Of a stretch of DNA of 64,000 bases, positions 47,343 to 59,015 are shown piece by piece. The stretch comes from Epiperipatus broadwayi. Taxonomy: Eukaryota; Onychophora; Udeonychophora; Euonychophora; Peripatidae. The notes beneath the pieces were generated by a model. It had not been told where the DNA came from and did not search any database. It saw only the letters and a list, made by a program, of their open reading frames with translations. Location of the stretch: contig JAQFVV010000036.1 in assembly GCA_028023455.1 (NCBI GenBank), positions 6,819,576-6,883,575 on the forward strand. The letters are read 5' to 3'. The first letter of the stretch is position 1, and each line of letters begins with the position of its first letter. The position numbers and the translations under genes were made by a program.

Positions 47343-48774
47343 GTATGTTTAGCATGGATGTTAATATTTGCATTGTGTGTGTATGTAACTTATTACCAGT
47401 TTTAAGATTAATAAATTTTTTAGAACATTAGCATATAATGTTATGTTTTTATTTATTATAAATCTAACCTTAGTCAATTGTAACTTCTGCAATATATGTT
47501 GTTGCAGGATTATTTCTAGCATGCATTCAGCTATGTTTTACCTCATAAAAAGAAAAAAAGGTAAAATCTCTTCACTACTTAAAAAGTTTGAATTGTAGTC
47601 CATAAGCATTCAATTTTAATTTCAATAATTAAATAATTACATGATAAAACATTTAGTCAGAGGAAGCAATTTCTGTGTAGAAAAATATTTTTTAATCTAT
47701 ACTGTGTTTGGCATATTAGATGACTGAATGCATAATCGGAAATAAAAATCTTATAATCAACAAAGGTTATGTTTATAACAGTCAAAAGCCTACTTGTACA
47801 ACTTGGTTCTGCACATTATATATTAACATTATCAAACTTTAAAACCTTCACCATTCTATATATACTTCAGATATACAAATAAAAATATAATAATCTGTAA
47901 AGATAATTTATGATTGTTACTTTATTTATCTAAACATTATCAGAAGAATAGTTTATCACTTGTAAATTGAGTTGTAGTAACTAGCATTGTTAATAACTAT
48001 TTATTATTTATTTCATAATGATAAAATCAATGAGATTGTACGAATCTACACGTTTAGACAGTTATGTACGAGAGATATTTATAATTAGTAAGAAAAACGT
48101 AATTTGAAGATAACTTTTAAAAAAAATTGAAAATAATAAAAATAATTTAGATTGGATTACCAGTCATTGCTTGATTCCATGAATAAAATATTTCATCTGT
48201 AATGAAGTCAAATTGAAGGGGAAAAAATATTCTGATTTTCAATTTGATTAGTTTGTTTTAACTATCACATTTATTCAGAGTAAAGTAAATGTTCAAATTT
48301 GATAAAGAAAACTCTAGAATTAACTTTTTTTAAAAAAAATTTTCAATTAAAGTGCGACAAATTCCACTTTTTATTCATGAGATCTTTGGTAGTTCATTAT
48401 AAAATTAGTTATCCATTTTTATACTAATTTGCAAAAATAATGGGGGAAAGTGATAGACTGATATTTATATAAAAAATGAAAAGTAAGAGAGAACAATATA
48501 AGATCAAATATAAGACTTGGACCATATTTTTATTTTGTACTATTTAATTTTTTAAGTTCCAGTCTTTCCCACCATGTTTAAATTATTATTTTTAAAAAGG
48601 TAAATTTAAATCTATAAATGTCATTTTAAAAGTTTTGTAATTCTTTCACCTGTGGTTAAAGCTAAAAATTCTATTGTGAAGCAGTATTGATTTTCATATA
48701 TATTATGCATATATAAATTGGTAATCTCATGCATTTATTGTGGATGTTTTTGATGTAATATTTATTTTTTTTAG

Positions 48775-49014
48775 TGGTCAATCTTATTCTGAACTGCATT
48801 CCATAACACCTGAAAACGAGCAAAACGTAACAGCTGCAGTTAGAAATATGCTATATATTCCAGTAACTGAAATGGTTGTTGTGTCACTAAGTAATAGCTG
48901 TCTATCTTTGTGTGATGTTAGTTCCAACGAGTTAGAAAACATTTCTTTTAAAAAACTGGCATGCAGCCGAAAACCCATCTATTGTATGGCAGCTATTCCA
49001 TTAGATAAGCACAG
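48775..49014 (+). CDS. Lrrk: Lrrk exon: WD40-like domain, middle
   Basis: It encodes residues 895-973, with split codons at both ends (phase 2 in, phase 2 out). It alternates hydrophobic strands (Met-Val-Val-Val-Ser-Leu, Ser-Leu-Cys-Asp-Val) with polar loops, as in beta-propeller blades. A TTTTTTTTAG acceptor and AG|GTATCA donor bound it. An ORF on the opposite strand here (48784-48978) is a shadow. Confidence 0.9.
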
Positions 49015-49654
49015 GTATCAAATAATTAAATATTGCATTATGTAACATTTATTTAGTTTTTTTTTCTTTGCATTTTTATTTTTTTGAAACCAATGTGTAA
49101 AATATTAAATTGGTTAAGTTCTGTTTTAGTGAAAGTTGTAATACAATAAATTTGTTACTACTATAGGGAATAGTATTGCAACAATTTCTGAGAATTAAAT
49201 GTTTTCTTTTGGGGGATAATACCGAGATCTTTTATTTTCAGAAACTATTGGTATAATACTTAATATATATATATACAATTAAAGATCTATTTTACAAGGG
49301 TATAAATAATACTAACATATAAATGTCATCCTCCGAACTTTATTTTAAAAGTGACTTGGATATTAATGTTCTATTGATCACTTAATTGAATGCTAGTGGA
49401 TTGTTAGCAATTTATTCTACCATTCCAGTCTTTAATACTTCAGTTACTACATTTCACTTTATTTTAATTTGCATTGAAGTATGCTAAGATCAATTTTTAT
49501 AAATAATCTTTTTACCACAAATTAGATCATTATTTTTTAATAATTACATATTTTATCTTATGAATGTTGTACTCCATTATATATATATGTAAATTCATTG
49601 AAAGCAATCAACACTTAATAACAATCTCAATCTATTGTCAAGACAACTATTTAA

Positions 49655-49682
49655 CAATAAAGGTGGAAATCCACCTTTATTG
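49655..49682. repeat. Perfect 28-bp inverted repeat
   Basis: 13-base stem caataaaggtgga paired with tccacctttattg, two-base loop. It lies in a repeat (49590-49700) whose flank recurs near 49895-49930. Confidence 0.8.
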
Positions 49683-50319
49683 TGGTCATATGTTTATATA
49701 GACACTAAAGATTACAATTTGACCTGCGAGTAAAATTATTGATACAAAGTTTAAATAAATCTCATTAAATAGGTAAATATAACCTGTTCTGAAAACAGAT
49801 TAACGATTAGTCAATTATAACTTTGAAACTACACTTCCAAGAATGTATTGCTTAAGTAATAAAATTAATAATGCTCAAAGCAAGATAAGTTTATAAATGT
49901 AAATTCATTGAAAGCAGTCAATACTTAAACAATAAAATATTATTGCAATAAATGGTAATTGTGTAATGGAAGTGTATCCATTTCTTCAATTTGGGTTCAT
50001 ATATGGGCCAGAAAAAAAAGTTTCAAATTTTTCTGTCAAGCAACTGGCCTATAATCCTCTCAATTACCTATCAATAGATAAGTATCTATTTATTGTGAGC
50101 TAGAAGATACAGCAAGAGTGGACCCCCTATTACATTTTCTTCTATAAGATTAATTCGACTAAAGTATTTATATTTATTAACTTATTATTCTCAATTTTTT
50201 TTGCTCTTGCTACTGTGATGCATTTAATTGAGAAAACGTCATTCTCTGAATCTAATTAAGTTATCTCAATTTATTTTTAGTCCCTTTATTTAGTATTTTA
50301 ATCAGAAAAATACTGTTCT

Positions 50320-50780
50320 GATACGAAGGTAATCATCTTTCACACATACACAGTACTTTAATATTCAATTAGTAATGTCAAACACTGGTAAACTCCCGAT
50401 CCAAGTCACAAGATAAAACCTTTGATCTACATGCAATTTATATAGGCCAATCAGAAGCATTTTCGACTGAGAACATGAATATATTACATTATTTTATTTA
50501 TTTATTACATGTTAACATTTGCGAAATATTGAAATTTACTACTTGTTAATATTAGATGTTATACTTTAATTTAAATAATCTACAAATTTTTTATTGTGCA
50601 TTGTCAAACTGTAATTCTGATACAAAGGTAATCATCCTTCACACATACACTGTTCTTTAATATTCAAAGTCTTTATCTTTTGACCTGGATCATTTTCTTG
50701 TGTTTAACATCATTAATTGAATATTAAAATACGGCTTATATGCGAAGGATGATTATCTTTGTATCAGAATACATTTTGAC
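50320..50780. repeat. Cluster of related short repeats, direct and inverted
   Basis: The phrase aggtaatcatcttt/ccttcacacatacac occurs at about 50327 and 50625 in direct orientation. Its complement gaaggatgattatctttgta is at about 50744. About 50400-50560 resembles an internal part of family B (gccaatcagaagcatttt). Confidence 0.6.
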
Positions 50781-51044
50781 ATTGCGCTAGTAAAAAATTT
50801 CTAGATTATTTACAAAATATTTTGTATAAATTCGACTTGAAAAGTTCAAGAGATGGAATCATCTTATATCCTCCTAACAGTGTTAGTCTTCTTATTGATA
50901 CTATATATTCTAATTATCGCTGTTATATTTTGATAGATAATCTCCAAAATTCTGTGCTATTTTCATGTTTATAGTTTCAATCACAAACAGAAATGCTTAT
51001 TGAATCAATTGCCTTTTACAGTTTCATTATAAAATAACAACTCA

Positions 51045-51130
51045 TTGGTTATTTCTGTAACTTCTCTTAATATTTGTATTTAAGATTTATTGAGTTATAA
51101 TCATTTTTAAATTTATTACCTTGTTTCATA
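51045..51130 (-). pseudogene. Small RTE relic
   Basis: The + strand phrase taacttctcttaatatttgt and the following text resemble 5490-5570 of the - strand RTE. Only about 85 bp. Confidence 0.4.
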
Positions 51131-51284
51131 TGTGAAACTGATAAATTAATATTTTCCTGAAGGTTTGTGATGATGGTATTTTAGTTGTATATAAGTTATA
51201 CGTTGGACTATTTCCATCATCTAATATTAAGTATTGAATGTAAGTATTCTAATTACATTCAACTGTTAATAATAGCACAAGGTG

Positions 51285-51420
51285 AGTATATGTACGTTTC
51301 GAGAGATATTATTCTCTCTTCGGGTGTTGCTGACCTGACCAGTGACAGTTCTAACATGGGAATTGAACCTGGACCCTTAGATTCTTGAATATTAAATTTT
51401 AACCCATAGAGACCTGAACG
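51285..51420 (-). mobile_element. tRNA-derived SINE (probable)
   Basis: On the - strand, ggttcaattcccatg is a good box B and is preceded by a gtctctatgggttaaaattt stretch that could be a decayed box A. Downstream comes a cagcaacacccgaagag and cgaaacgta segment of the type found in SINE bodies. The ORF at 51185 crosses it. Confidence 0.5.
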
Positions 51421-51939
51421 GCCATTTTTAATTCCCAAAAAAAATTACAGGACCTACAATTTTAAATAAAATGTCTAATTTATTACAATAAATAAATATA
51501 TATATATACATTTTTATAAAGTGCAAATATGAAAGAATGTTATAAAGCTGATAAAGTAGTCATTACCACAAAAAATAATTTAAAAAAATGATATTTTTCA
51601 CATTTTTAAAATCTTTATTTTCACAAACTCTCAATTTTGAAAGGTATAGCCTAAAATGACAATTTCATAGACAGCTTCATCACATTCGTCATAAAATGCA
51701 GAAAAAAATAATATATAACATGACCTACCTGAGTTACAGATTGTTGGTGTAATGTGGCAAAAGGTGACCATTTCAATTTCGTTTTTCTGCTTGACACCCT
51801 GTATGTTCTATTTTTGCAAGCAGTTGTTTTTCTAGGCCCTCTATGCGGGATATCTATTAGAAATGCAAGGTTTTGTGTGGATTAGAAATGCAAGGTTTTA
51901 GTGTGGATCAAAAAAAAAATAACAGTAATAACTTTAGTA

Positions 51940-52430
51940 AAGTGTAAGTTATGGGGATAAAAAATAATTACTATATTATTGAAAAATCATTGGCTAAATT
52001 ATGCATTATTACATAGGAAACCATAATAGCAAAGTATGCTATCAAATGAATAAAAAGTTATCTATAATGAAACGAATAAAAATGTAGTAAATTCTAAGTT
52101 ATGCATGTAAAAAATAATTACTACATTATTGGAATATCATGAGGGTAAGGGTGAGCTAAATTATGCATTATTACATAGGAAACCATGATAGCAAAGTATG
52201 CTATAAAATGAATAAAAAGTTATCTACAATGAAATGAATAAAAACGTAGTAAATTCTAAGTTATGCATGTAAAAAATAATTACTATATTATTGGAATATC
52301 ATGAGGGTAAGGGTGAGCTAAATTATGCATTATTACATAGCAAACCATAATAGCAAAGTATGCTATAAAATGAATAAAAACTTATCTACAATGAAATGTA
52401 TAAAAACAGTAAATAAAATAAAATAAATAA
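51940..52430. repeat. Satellite of about 155 bp, three units
   Basis: Units start at 51945, 52095 and 52257 with taagttatg. Each contains taaaaaataattac, ctaaattatgcattattaca and agcaaagtatgctat. Spacing is 150 and 162 bp, and the second and third units share a tcatgagggtaagggtgag insert. Confidence 0.85.
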
Positions 52431-53019
52431 CCCAAAGGAATTACAAGCAATTATTATATATCAGTGGGAGATGATGATGATGAATGTTGAATACTTACGG
52501 GTAATGGGGAATACGAAACCTCAAAATCAAACACATCAACAGAAAAGTTCGTTAGAATCAAAATTACGTTCAGCGGCGAAAATAATTCTTTTCTCCGTAT
52601 ATTTTTTTTATCTGTTGATAAAATCTAGAAAGATAAAAAAAATTTACAAAATTTTAATAATGTACTTTACAAAAATTACTATAAAAAATCTAATTTTCAT
52701 CGCACAGAAAAAAATTTTAGATGTACAAAAAGATAGAAAAATGGCGGAGAGAAAGAAAAAAAAAGCGTAACTGTGACATATACGGTTTGCACGCTATTGC
52801 GGTCGAAATTGGAAACTTATTTTTCAAGCGTAATTGGGCGTAAATAGGTCACAAGGGGTTAAGGCAACTGTCAGTAGAAATTTAATATACTTATCTGAGA
52901 TTTCTCCACTTTTCTCAAAGAGGAAAGTTGATTAGTGGTTTCCATACAATTAATAGATCAATGTTCATTATTGCTTCCTTTATGCTATTTTATATTTTTA
53001 TCATTTTAGATCATTTGTT

Positions 53020-53165
53020 TTTGTATAATTCTGTTAACAATTTCACCCACTTCTTTCAAAATATCTGTTTCCATTTCCTGGAACTTTTCTATTCTTTACA
53101 AATTTAATTGTATGTTTCATCTCTGCATTTAAAATGTGTAGCATTTCAAGTGATGTCATTATTGT
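53020..53165 (-). pseudogene. RTE relic next to the WD40 exon
   Basis: The + strand text (for example tttaattgtatgtttcatct, then catttaaaatgtg) resembles 5750-5900 of the - strand RTE. It ends about 180 bp before the exon at 53344. Confidence 0.55.
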
Positions 53166-53343
53166 TATGTGACTTTTATATCAGAGATGTTTAATTTTTT
53201 TTTCTTCTAACCATTTCATTTATATTTCTTTATTCCATCTTTTTTCTTACTATATTAAATTTAATATAAAGTTTATGTACAGGTAACATCTTTTATACAC
53301 ATTTGATTAAATACACATTCTTAATCAGTATTTTTTTTTTTAG

Positions 53344-53642
53344 GTGTGAATTGTGGTGTGGCCAGGATCAAGGAATCGTTGCTATTTATACGATAACTAA
53401 CGAAGATGTACATGAAATGGAAGAAATATATCATTGTGTACCAGTTGTGGAAAATTTGTATGTATTTCATCTAGTAACCAGTTCTCATGATCTTAATTCG
53501 GTTTGGTCTTATCTTAATCCAGGTTGCATCGTCTATCATTGGGATGCTAATACAAGATCAATTTTAAATAAATTGGACTGTTCAAAGCTTGCACCCGTTT
53601 CTGAAAGCATTCGATCTATCAGTATAGATGAGCATTTAAGCC
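53344..53642 (+). CDS. Lrrk: Lrrk exon: WD40-like domain, later blades
   Basis: It encodes residues 975-1073 and the first base of a split codon. Glu-Leu-Trp-Cys-Gly-Gln-Asp-Gln-Gly-Ile-Val-Ala-Ile-Tyr is a clear WD40 strand pattern, and a second occurs at Cys-Ile-Val-Tyr-His-Trp-Asp-Ala. The acceptor has a run of eleven T before AG, and the donor CC|GTAAGT is strong. Phase 2 in and phase 1 out match its neighbours. Confidence 0.92.
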
Positions 53643-54187
53643 GTAAGTACAATTACTCATTTAAGATAATAAAAATTTACTATTTTTATAATGCCTGAAT
53701 GCAAAGCTGTATAGTTTAATGGATTTTACTAATTAAGAAAATCATAAACATATACATTTTCTTACTTTGCATAATTAAATATGATTTTATAATAGAATTG
53801 TAAAATATATAAACTTAAAGGCGTTAATAAATTAATAAAAAAAATAATCTAGAAAAGAGGCTAAATATAATAATCAGAAGTTATATCTTGAAGTCATTAA
53901 AAAAATGTAAGTTCATTAAATTCATTTATTGTAACTGCAAAAGAAAAAAACTTTGTGAATAAAGGATCTCCTAAAAAGGTTTTATGATTCCAAAGAATCA
54001 GTTAGAGGACATTATGATAAGAAGTAAAACCCTTGTCATTATGGTATTTTGTCATGATGTTTACGAATCTTCAGCAAAAATTATTATAGCATATAAATAG
54101 TATGGATCAATATGTAATACTTTTAACAGTCGATGAAAACGCTGCCCATCGTCGATATTAAATTTAATTATCCCACTTGATATCTTC

Positions 54188-54550
54188 AATCATTGCCCAT
54201 AGTTGCCATCTTAAGAACTCAAGAAGCAGTAAAAAGTGATAGCATTTTTGTCTTCTAAGGCTATTGGATCGATAAAGTAATTTAATATAAAATGAGCCGA
54301 GTTTCAGCAGATCCTAAAATTAGTAAATATTAATCATCACTTATTTATACGATCAGATATTAAAGTGACTACTCGCAAGATTCTTTCTTGTGAATTTCCT
54401 TTATTGCTAAATTGAATCAGGCTAGAATATTATCAAATGCCATTGTCCATATTTGCCATCGTAACAACTCAAAGAGATTAGAAAGTGTTGCCATTCTCAT
54501 CTGCCAACGCAGTTGGACCATTAGACGTAAGGTGAGATAATTAATAAAAT
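54188..54550. repeat. Two degenerate direct repeats of about 110 bp
   Basis: The phrases cattgcccatagttgccatc (54192) and cattgtccatatttgccatc (54442) begin two units that continue with aactcaa.gag and, later, ggctattggat or gcagttggacc. Confidence 0.6.
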
Positions 54551-54659
54551 AAAATATAGAGAATGCTACATTTTCATTAACTCTTAAGATTACTGTTATA
54601 AATAAACTTTATAGATTAATAACGATGGATAGATGATATCAATAAGTTTGGTGAACTAA

Positions 54660-55720
54660 ATTACTTTCCAACTCCTCTGTATGTACTGCAACGGGATTTA
54701 GCGGTTTGTATTTTAATACTTTACTATACTTACCTTTAAGACCCCATTACTCAAGCAGGGGAATAAATGTGATCAATATTTACATATTAACTATATCCAT
54801 GGTAAGACCGAGATTGAATAAAATATACAAAACCGCAGTCACCTTTCCAGACCATGGCACAATCTCCATGATCGCAAGAAGCAAGATACATCTGAGGATA
54901 TTTATAATGGGTTTAATGGGATTTAATCCTATGGGCACCATCCAGCCTTAGACTGGACTCCAGGAGTTGACTTTATCATGCCTCAGGCACTTAAACCCTC
55001 GGGCTAGCTATTGAAACTATGAAACCGCAATAATGCAGACTATCAAAATAAGATTATTTATTTAAACCCATAGGTAAATGAGAAGAGAGTGTGAAACTCA
55101 AACCACACCAATAATTTACAACACATTTATTAGAAGATAAAAAAAAACAATAATATTTTAAAATATTTAAAAAACAAACAAACACAATATAAACACTTTA
55201 TTTTAACTATATCATTTATTTATATAAAAAGCTCACACCTGAATTAAAATTTAAAAGTTCTGTTCTTTACGTCTAGATATATTTACCTAGGTTTTTAATA
55301 CAATATCTGGGTGATCACCCGTCTTCTGATCCTGTCAGATTTATCATAGGCTTCTATTAGTAGTAGTTGGACGCTTCTTTGTGACTCGGTGTACTACTGC
55401 AGGTAAAACATTGGCACATGCAAATCAGAGATAATATCCTACATCTGGTTATTGGTGTTCAGGAGACGAACGGTAGAAAACAAACAAACATTCAATTCTA
55501 GGCTAATAACGCATTTTTCTATCACTATTACAACGGCCATATAAAGATTGATTCATCTTGCTAGACTGGGTTGTTTACGCGAAAGCTTATAGACTCTTCA
55601 ATGGACTGCTTGTCAATTCTCTGGAAACTGCTTCAGTTGCTTACTGAACTCACTGGTTAACTCCACAGTCAACTCTCCAAACTCCTCATCAGTTCTCTCC
55701 AAGCCAAAAAAAAAAAAAAC
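54660..55720. other. Less AT-rich intron block, probably an old unidentified element
   Basis: The tract has a more balanced composition than its surroundings, in an intron. The ORF at 54706-54951 shows no known motif. No terminal repeats were found. Confidence 0.35.
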
Positions 55721-56468
55721 CTCTATCCTTTTTATCTCCTGATTTTATCTGGTCTTTTTTTCTTTTTTTTAGTCCTTGACTCCATCCATTGCTCAACTTT
55801 TTTTAACCATGCTATAATTTTATTTTTATCTTTTATTTTTAATTACACAGGAATCTAGTAACTATTGTTATTTAATCAGTCCCAAATTCATGTCCGGAAA
55901 TTGATTACATCTTGTACAAAATTTGTTCTTAATTATATTTTATATTTCAGACAATATAAGTTAATTATATTTACTTTTTAACAAAATTTATTACAGTTGT
56001 TGAAATATCCTTTTGGAAATTCTCTTTTCAGTTTTAAAAAACTAAAGAAAAGAAAGATAAGTTATATCGTTAGTATTCCAACTTTAAAGATCTTTATATT
56101 TTTTGAACAATAAAATATTGAAATATAATTTTCTTATTTTTCCTTCTTTAATTATGATAGATACACATACTTTTGTATATATTCATGTTACCGTATATAT
56201 ATATTTAAAATTCTTCATTAAATGTATGCATCTTAATATGAAGGGCTCATTATTATAATATAGCAAACAATGGCTAATGTCAATCAGTATGAATCAAATA
56301 TTGAATGTAGTCCTCTATTTCCCAGGTAATTGATTTGGTTAGATATGTATCTTTAATTTTATTACACATGAAAGTTATTGAAAATTTGTAAACGTTTTAA
56401 ATTTCTATTATTAATATTTAAAAATAAAATAGTAAAAAAAATGTTTTCATTTACTTTATATTTTACAG

Positions 56469-56818
56469 CTGGAAGATGTCAAGTAACAGCTATTACTATT
56501 TTAGAAAAAGAAATGTACATTGGGACTACTTGGGGCTGCATTATAGTTGTAGAAAACAAGAGTATGAGGCCAGTCACCGTGTTCCGACCTTACGAAGAAG
56601 AAGTCAAAGCTATTTTGCCATTAAAACCACATAACTCACAGAACCAAGCTGATGTATCTAGAAATAGTCCAAATATAACTCCTGCAATCATTACTATTGG
56701 AAAAGGTTATCGAAATTTGATAGGACGTTATACAAATAACCAGCAGATTCAACCAAATTTAAACAATCCTCATATGTATGTCATTTTATGGCGGGCAGAA
56801 CAGTGGTCAAGTGCTTGA
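56469..56818 (+). CDS. Lrrk: Lrrk terminal exon: end of WD40-like domain and stop
   Basis: It completes a split Pro codon and encodes residues 1075-1189, ending Trp-Arg-Ala-Glu-Gln-Trp-Ser-Ser-Ala, then TGA at 56816-56818. The final blade (Met-Tyr-Val-Ile-Leu-Trp-Arg) resembles the LRRK1 C-terminus, which also ends shortly after a Trp-Arg pair. Residues about 1120-1140 are a polar, Asn/Ser-rich loop. The ATGs at 56378 and 56450 belong to intron sequence read in frame. The acceptor is TTTTACAG. Confidence 0.93.
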
Positions 56819-57620
56819 AAAAAAACATTCAAAAAAACATTTTGTATATAACTATATATATATCATAAATTTTTCCATGGATTTGAATTTATTACTTATA
56901 CATATTTTCTTTTCTTGTTATTGCTTTGACTTCAAATGGTATGCCAATATTTGTAGATTTTTTTTTTTCGAAAAAATATTTTGATGTGTTTTCAGAATTT
57001 TAGTAGGAAAATTTGGGGCAAATCCTAAAATTAGGGATGTGTTTTATTAAAGCACATCTGTATTCGAAAGGTTGTTTATTTTATAAGTATGTGTATGCTT
57101 AATTTTAAACATATACATACACATATCTATAGTTACTACATATTTACAGATGTACATTGCTTAATAGATGTATGCATAATGTTAAAGTAATTTTGCTTCT
57201 AATTTATTACTAGATTTATTTATTCCTCAGATTAACATATTCTTTTTTTTCTCAGTTCGTTTATTTTGTCTTTTAATATTAGTACACATCTAAATTTGAA
57301 CTTTTTAAAATGTTCTAATTATGTTAAGCACTTTTTAGAAGAAAATTATACTTATTTTAAAAAAAAAAAAAACTTTTGTAATTTATTTGTAAATTATACG
57401 TCCGTCTATAATTTTATTGGTTTATATATAAAGAGGTGGTTTATAAACCATACATGAAATGTAAATTATTTGTACAGCTACTTTGTTTGGAGGATTTACA
57501 ATTTTATTTATTTTTACTGATATTATATTACTTTTGTAGATATTATTTTACATCATGGTCAAAATATGCTCCACTATTTTTTTTTTAAACAATAAAAAAT
57601 ATATCTCTCTAAATTTTGTT
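56819..57620 (+). other. Lrrk 3' UTR (inferred)
   Basis: AT-rich sequence with no coding potential follows the stop. An ATTAAA occurs at 57046-57051 and an AATAAA at 57591-57596. The latter is followed by a T/G-rich stretch (about 57615-57650) of the type seen downstream of cleavage sites. Either could end the transcript; the second looks better. Confidence 0.55.
57591..57596 (+). promoter_or_regulatory. Candidate poly(A) signal of Lrrk
   Basis: Canonical AATAAA 773 bp after the stop codon, with a T/G-rich downstream element. The alternative ATTAAA is at 57046-57051. Confidence 0.45.
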
Positions 57621-58960
57621 TTTTATTGAATTGTTTGCACTGTTCTTTTATATCTTATTGAATTCTAATTTTTACCTAAAAGTAATTATATTTTGAAGTA
57701 CGTAACATTTTACAGAAGATAACACGTTCATCGAAGGTCATCTTCATTATTTACTTTCCAAAATGCAACTTCCTCGCTTCAGTCCAGATCAACCTTTTCA
57801 AGATTTCCTAGCTTCTGATCAACTCTTAGGCGTCCCTTTTCTTAAATCATTTTTTTTACATTTTTCTTTCACCTTTTAATTAATCTTTATTCTATATAAT
57901 TCCTCTTATCAATTTCCTCAATACTTTTTTTTTTATTACTCGTTTCATCATAGTAATGTAAAAATTGCCCATTCTTATTCACATCCCTAAAGTCTCTAAA
58001 CTTTTTTTAGTTTTAATTTCAAAGAAATTATGGAATAATTTTAAAGCCTTTTTACAAGCTTATTCAGTTATCATAGTTGTAATTAATTTATTTATGGTTA
58101 GTAGTAAAAACAGAGAATACGTGTGTTTTCTCGTTCAACATAGAAAGATATTTAATAATTTCTCCCTTGTCTGTGGGAACAATTTTTAATTAGTTGGCAG
58201 AATGGAATATTGTCTGTATTTAATAACTAATTAATAATTCCTTCTTCAAGTCCATTCTACTTGTAATGCAATTTTATCTGCTTAAAAGCTTTTCCAAAAA
58301 GCATACTCCAACACTAGGACGTCAGTTTAATACGATCATTTAAAAAATTTTTTGGTATTCAGCTGTTTTATTTTTAAAATCATACTTTTTCTGACATCTA
58401 TTAATGATTTGCAAAGAGATCTGATTAACAATTTTAAAATTGCTTTTAATTTAATAAAATAATTGGAAATTTTTTCTAAACCATTTTCCTAGAGATAATT
58501 CATTCACATATTTTGAAAATTAAATCAGATATAAGATAGTAAGACTTTAATTTAAAATGGCAAAAAAATACAAATGATGAAAGACAAAAGAATTTATCAG
58601 CATGATATGCAGATCTTTTGAGTTTTGTAATAAGAAAGACATAGGCATTTTAAAGACAATATATTACTTTGTTTTCTGTGATGTTGCTTGTACTTCAAGT
58701 GCATAATATATTTATAAAATTACATGTTGAAAGGACAAAACTGATAAATATGAAGTGTAATCTTAATGTAATGATTCAGTCATGATACATATTTATAAAA
58801 ACTAATAAATATTTAAGTTTTCAACCCCAAAAAATCTTAAATAACTCATTACAGAGCAAAGGCTTATCCAACCACCTTTCATAAATACTGAAGATGTAAT
58901 AATTTCTATAGTCATCTTACAGCTAGTTGGCCATGGACTAGTTACTTTAAAATTTTTTTA
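57621..58960. other. Intergenic AT-rich DNA
   Basis: No gene-like frame beyond low-complexity ORFs, one at 57965. No element ends recognised. Confidence 0.5.
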
Positions 58961-58964
58961 CTGA

Positions 58965-59015
58965 TTTGAACCCCAGTTTGTGGATATGGTAGGCTAATTA
59001 CTAAACTACAAGATC
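58965..59015 (-). mobile_element. tRNA-derived SINE head (possible)
   Basis: On the - strand, tgtagtttagtaattagc resembles box A and ggggttcaaatc box B, about 35 bases apart, the spacing expected of a tRNA-like RNA polymerase III promoter. The body is degraded. Confidence 0.5.

Larger units (their letters stand above)
8523..56818 (+). other. Lrrk: Lrrk gene (LRRK1-like ROCO kinase), 3' part, 13 exons
   Basis: Gene span. The exons at 8523-8719, 8810-9873, 10237-10426, 18152-18358, 18438-18689, 21431-21682, 28218-28340, 28417-28609, 40248-40357, 47248-47342, 48775-49014, 53344-53642 and 56469-56818 all have AG acceptors, and the twelve internal donors are GT. Their phases agree at every junction. 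The total is 3,572 nt, which gives 1,189 residues plus stop after the two leading bases. Residue numbers below count from the first full codon (Ile, 8525). Domain order is COR (about 1-360), Ser-rich linker (about 361-440), kinase (about 495-815) and WD40-like (about 827-1189), the order of LRRK proteins. ROCO kinases are large cytosolic proteins in which Roc-COR dimerises and regulates the kinase. The Roc, LRR and ankyrin parts are missing, so the gene starts upstream. Introns range from 76 bp to 11.6 kb and are full of transposons. That it is LRRK1-like rather than LRRK2-like is inferred from kinase and C-terminal motifs. Confidence 0.9.

Noticed and set aside
50320-50780. A CRISPR-like array
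   Set aside because: Repeats are few, irregular, partly inverted and in a eukaryotic intron; no spacer pattern.
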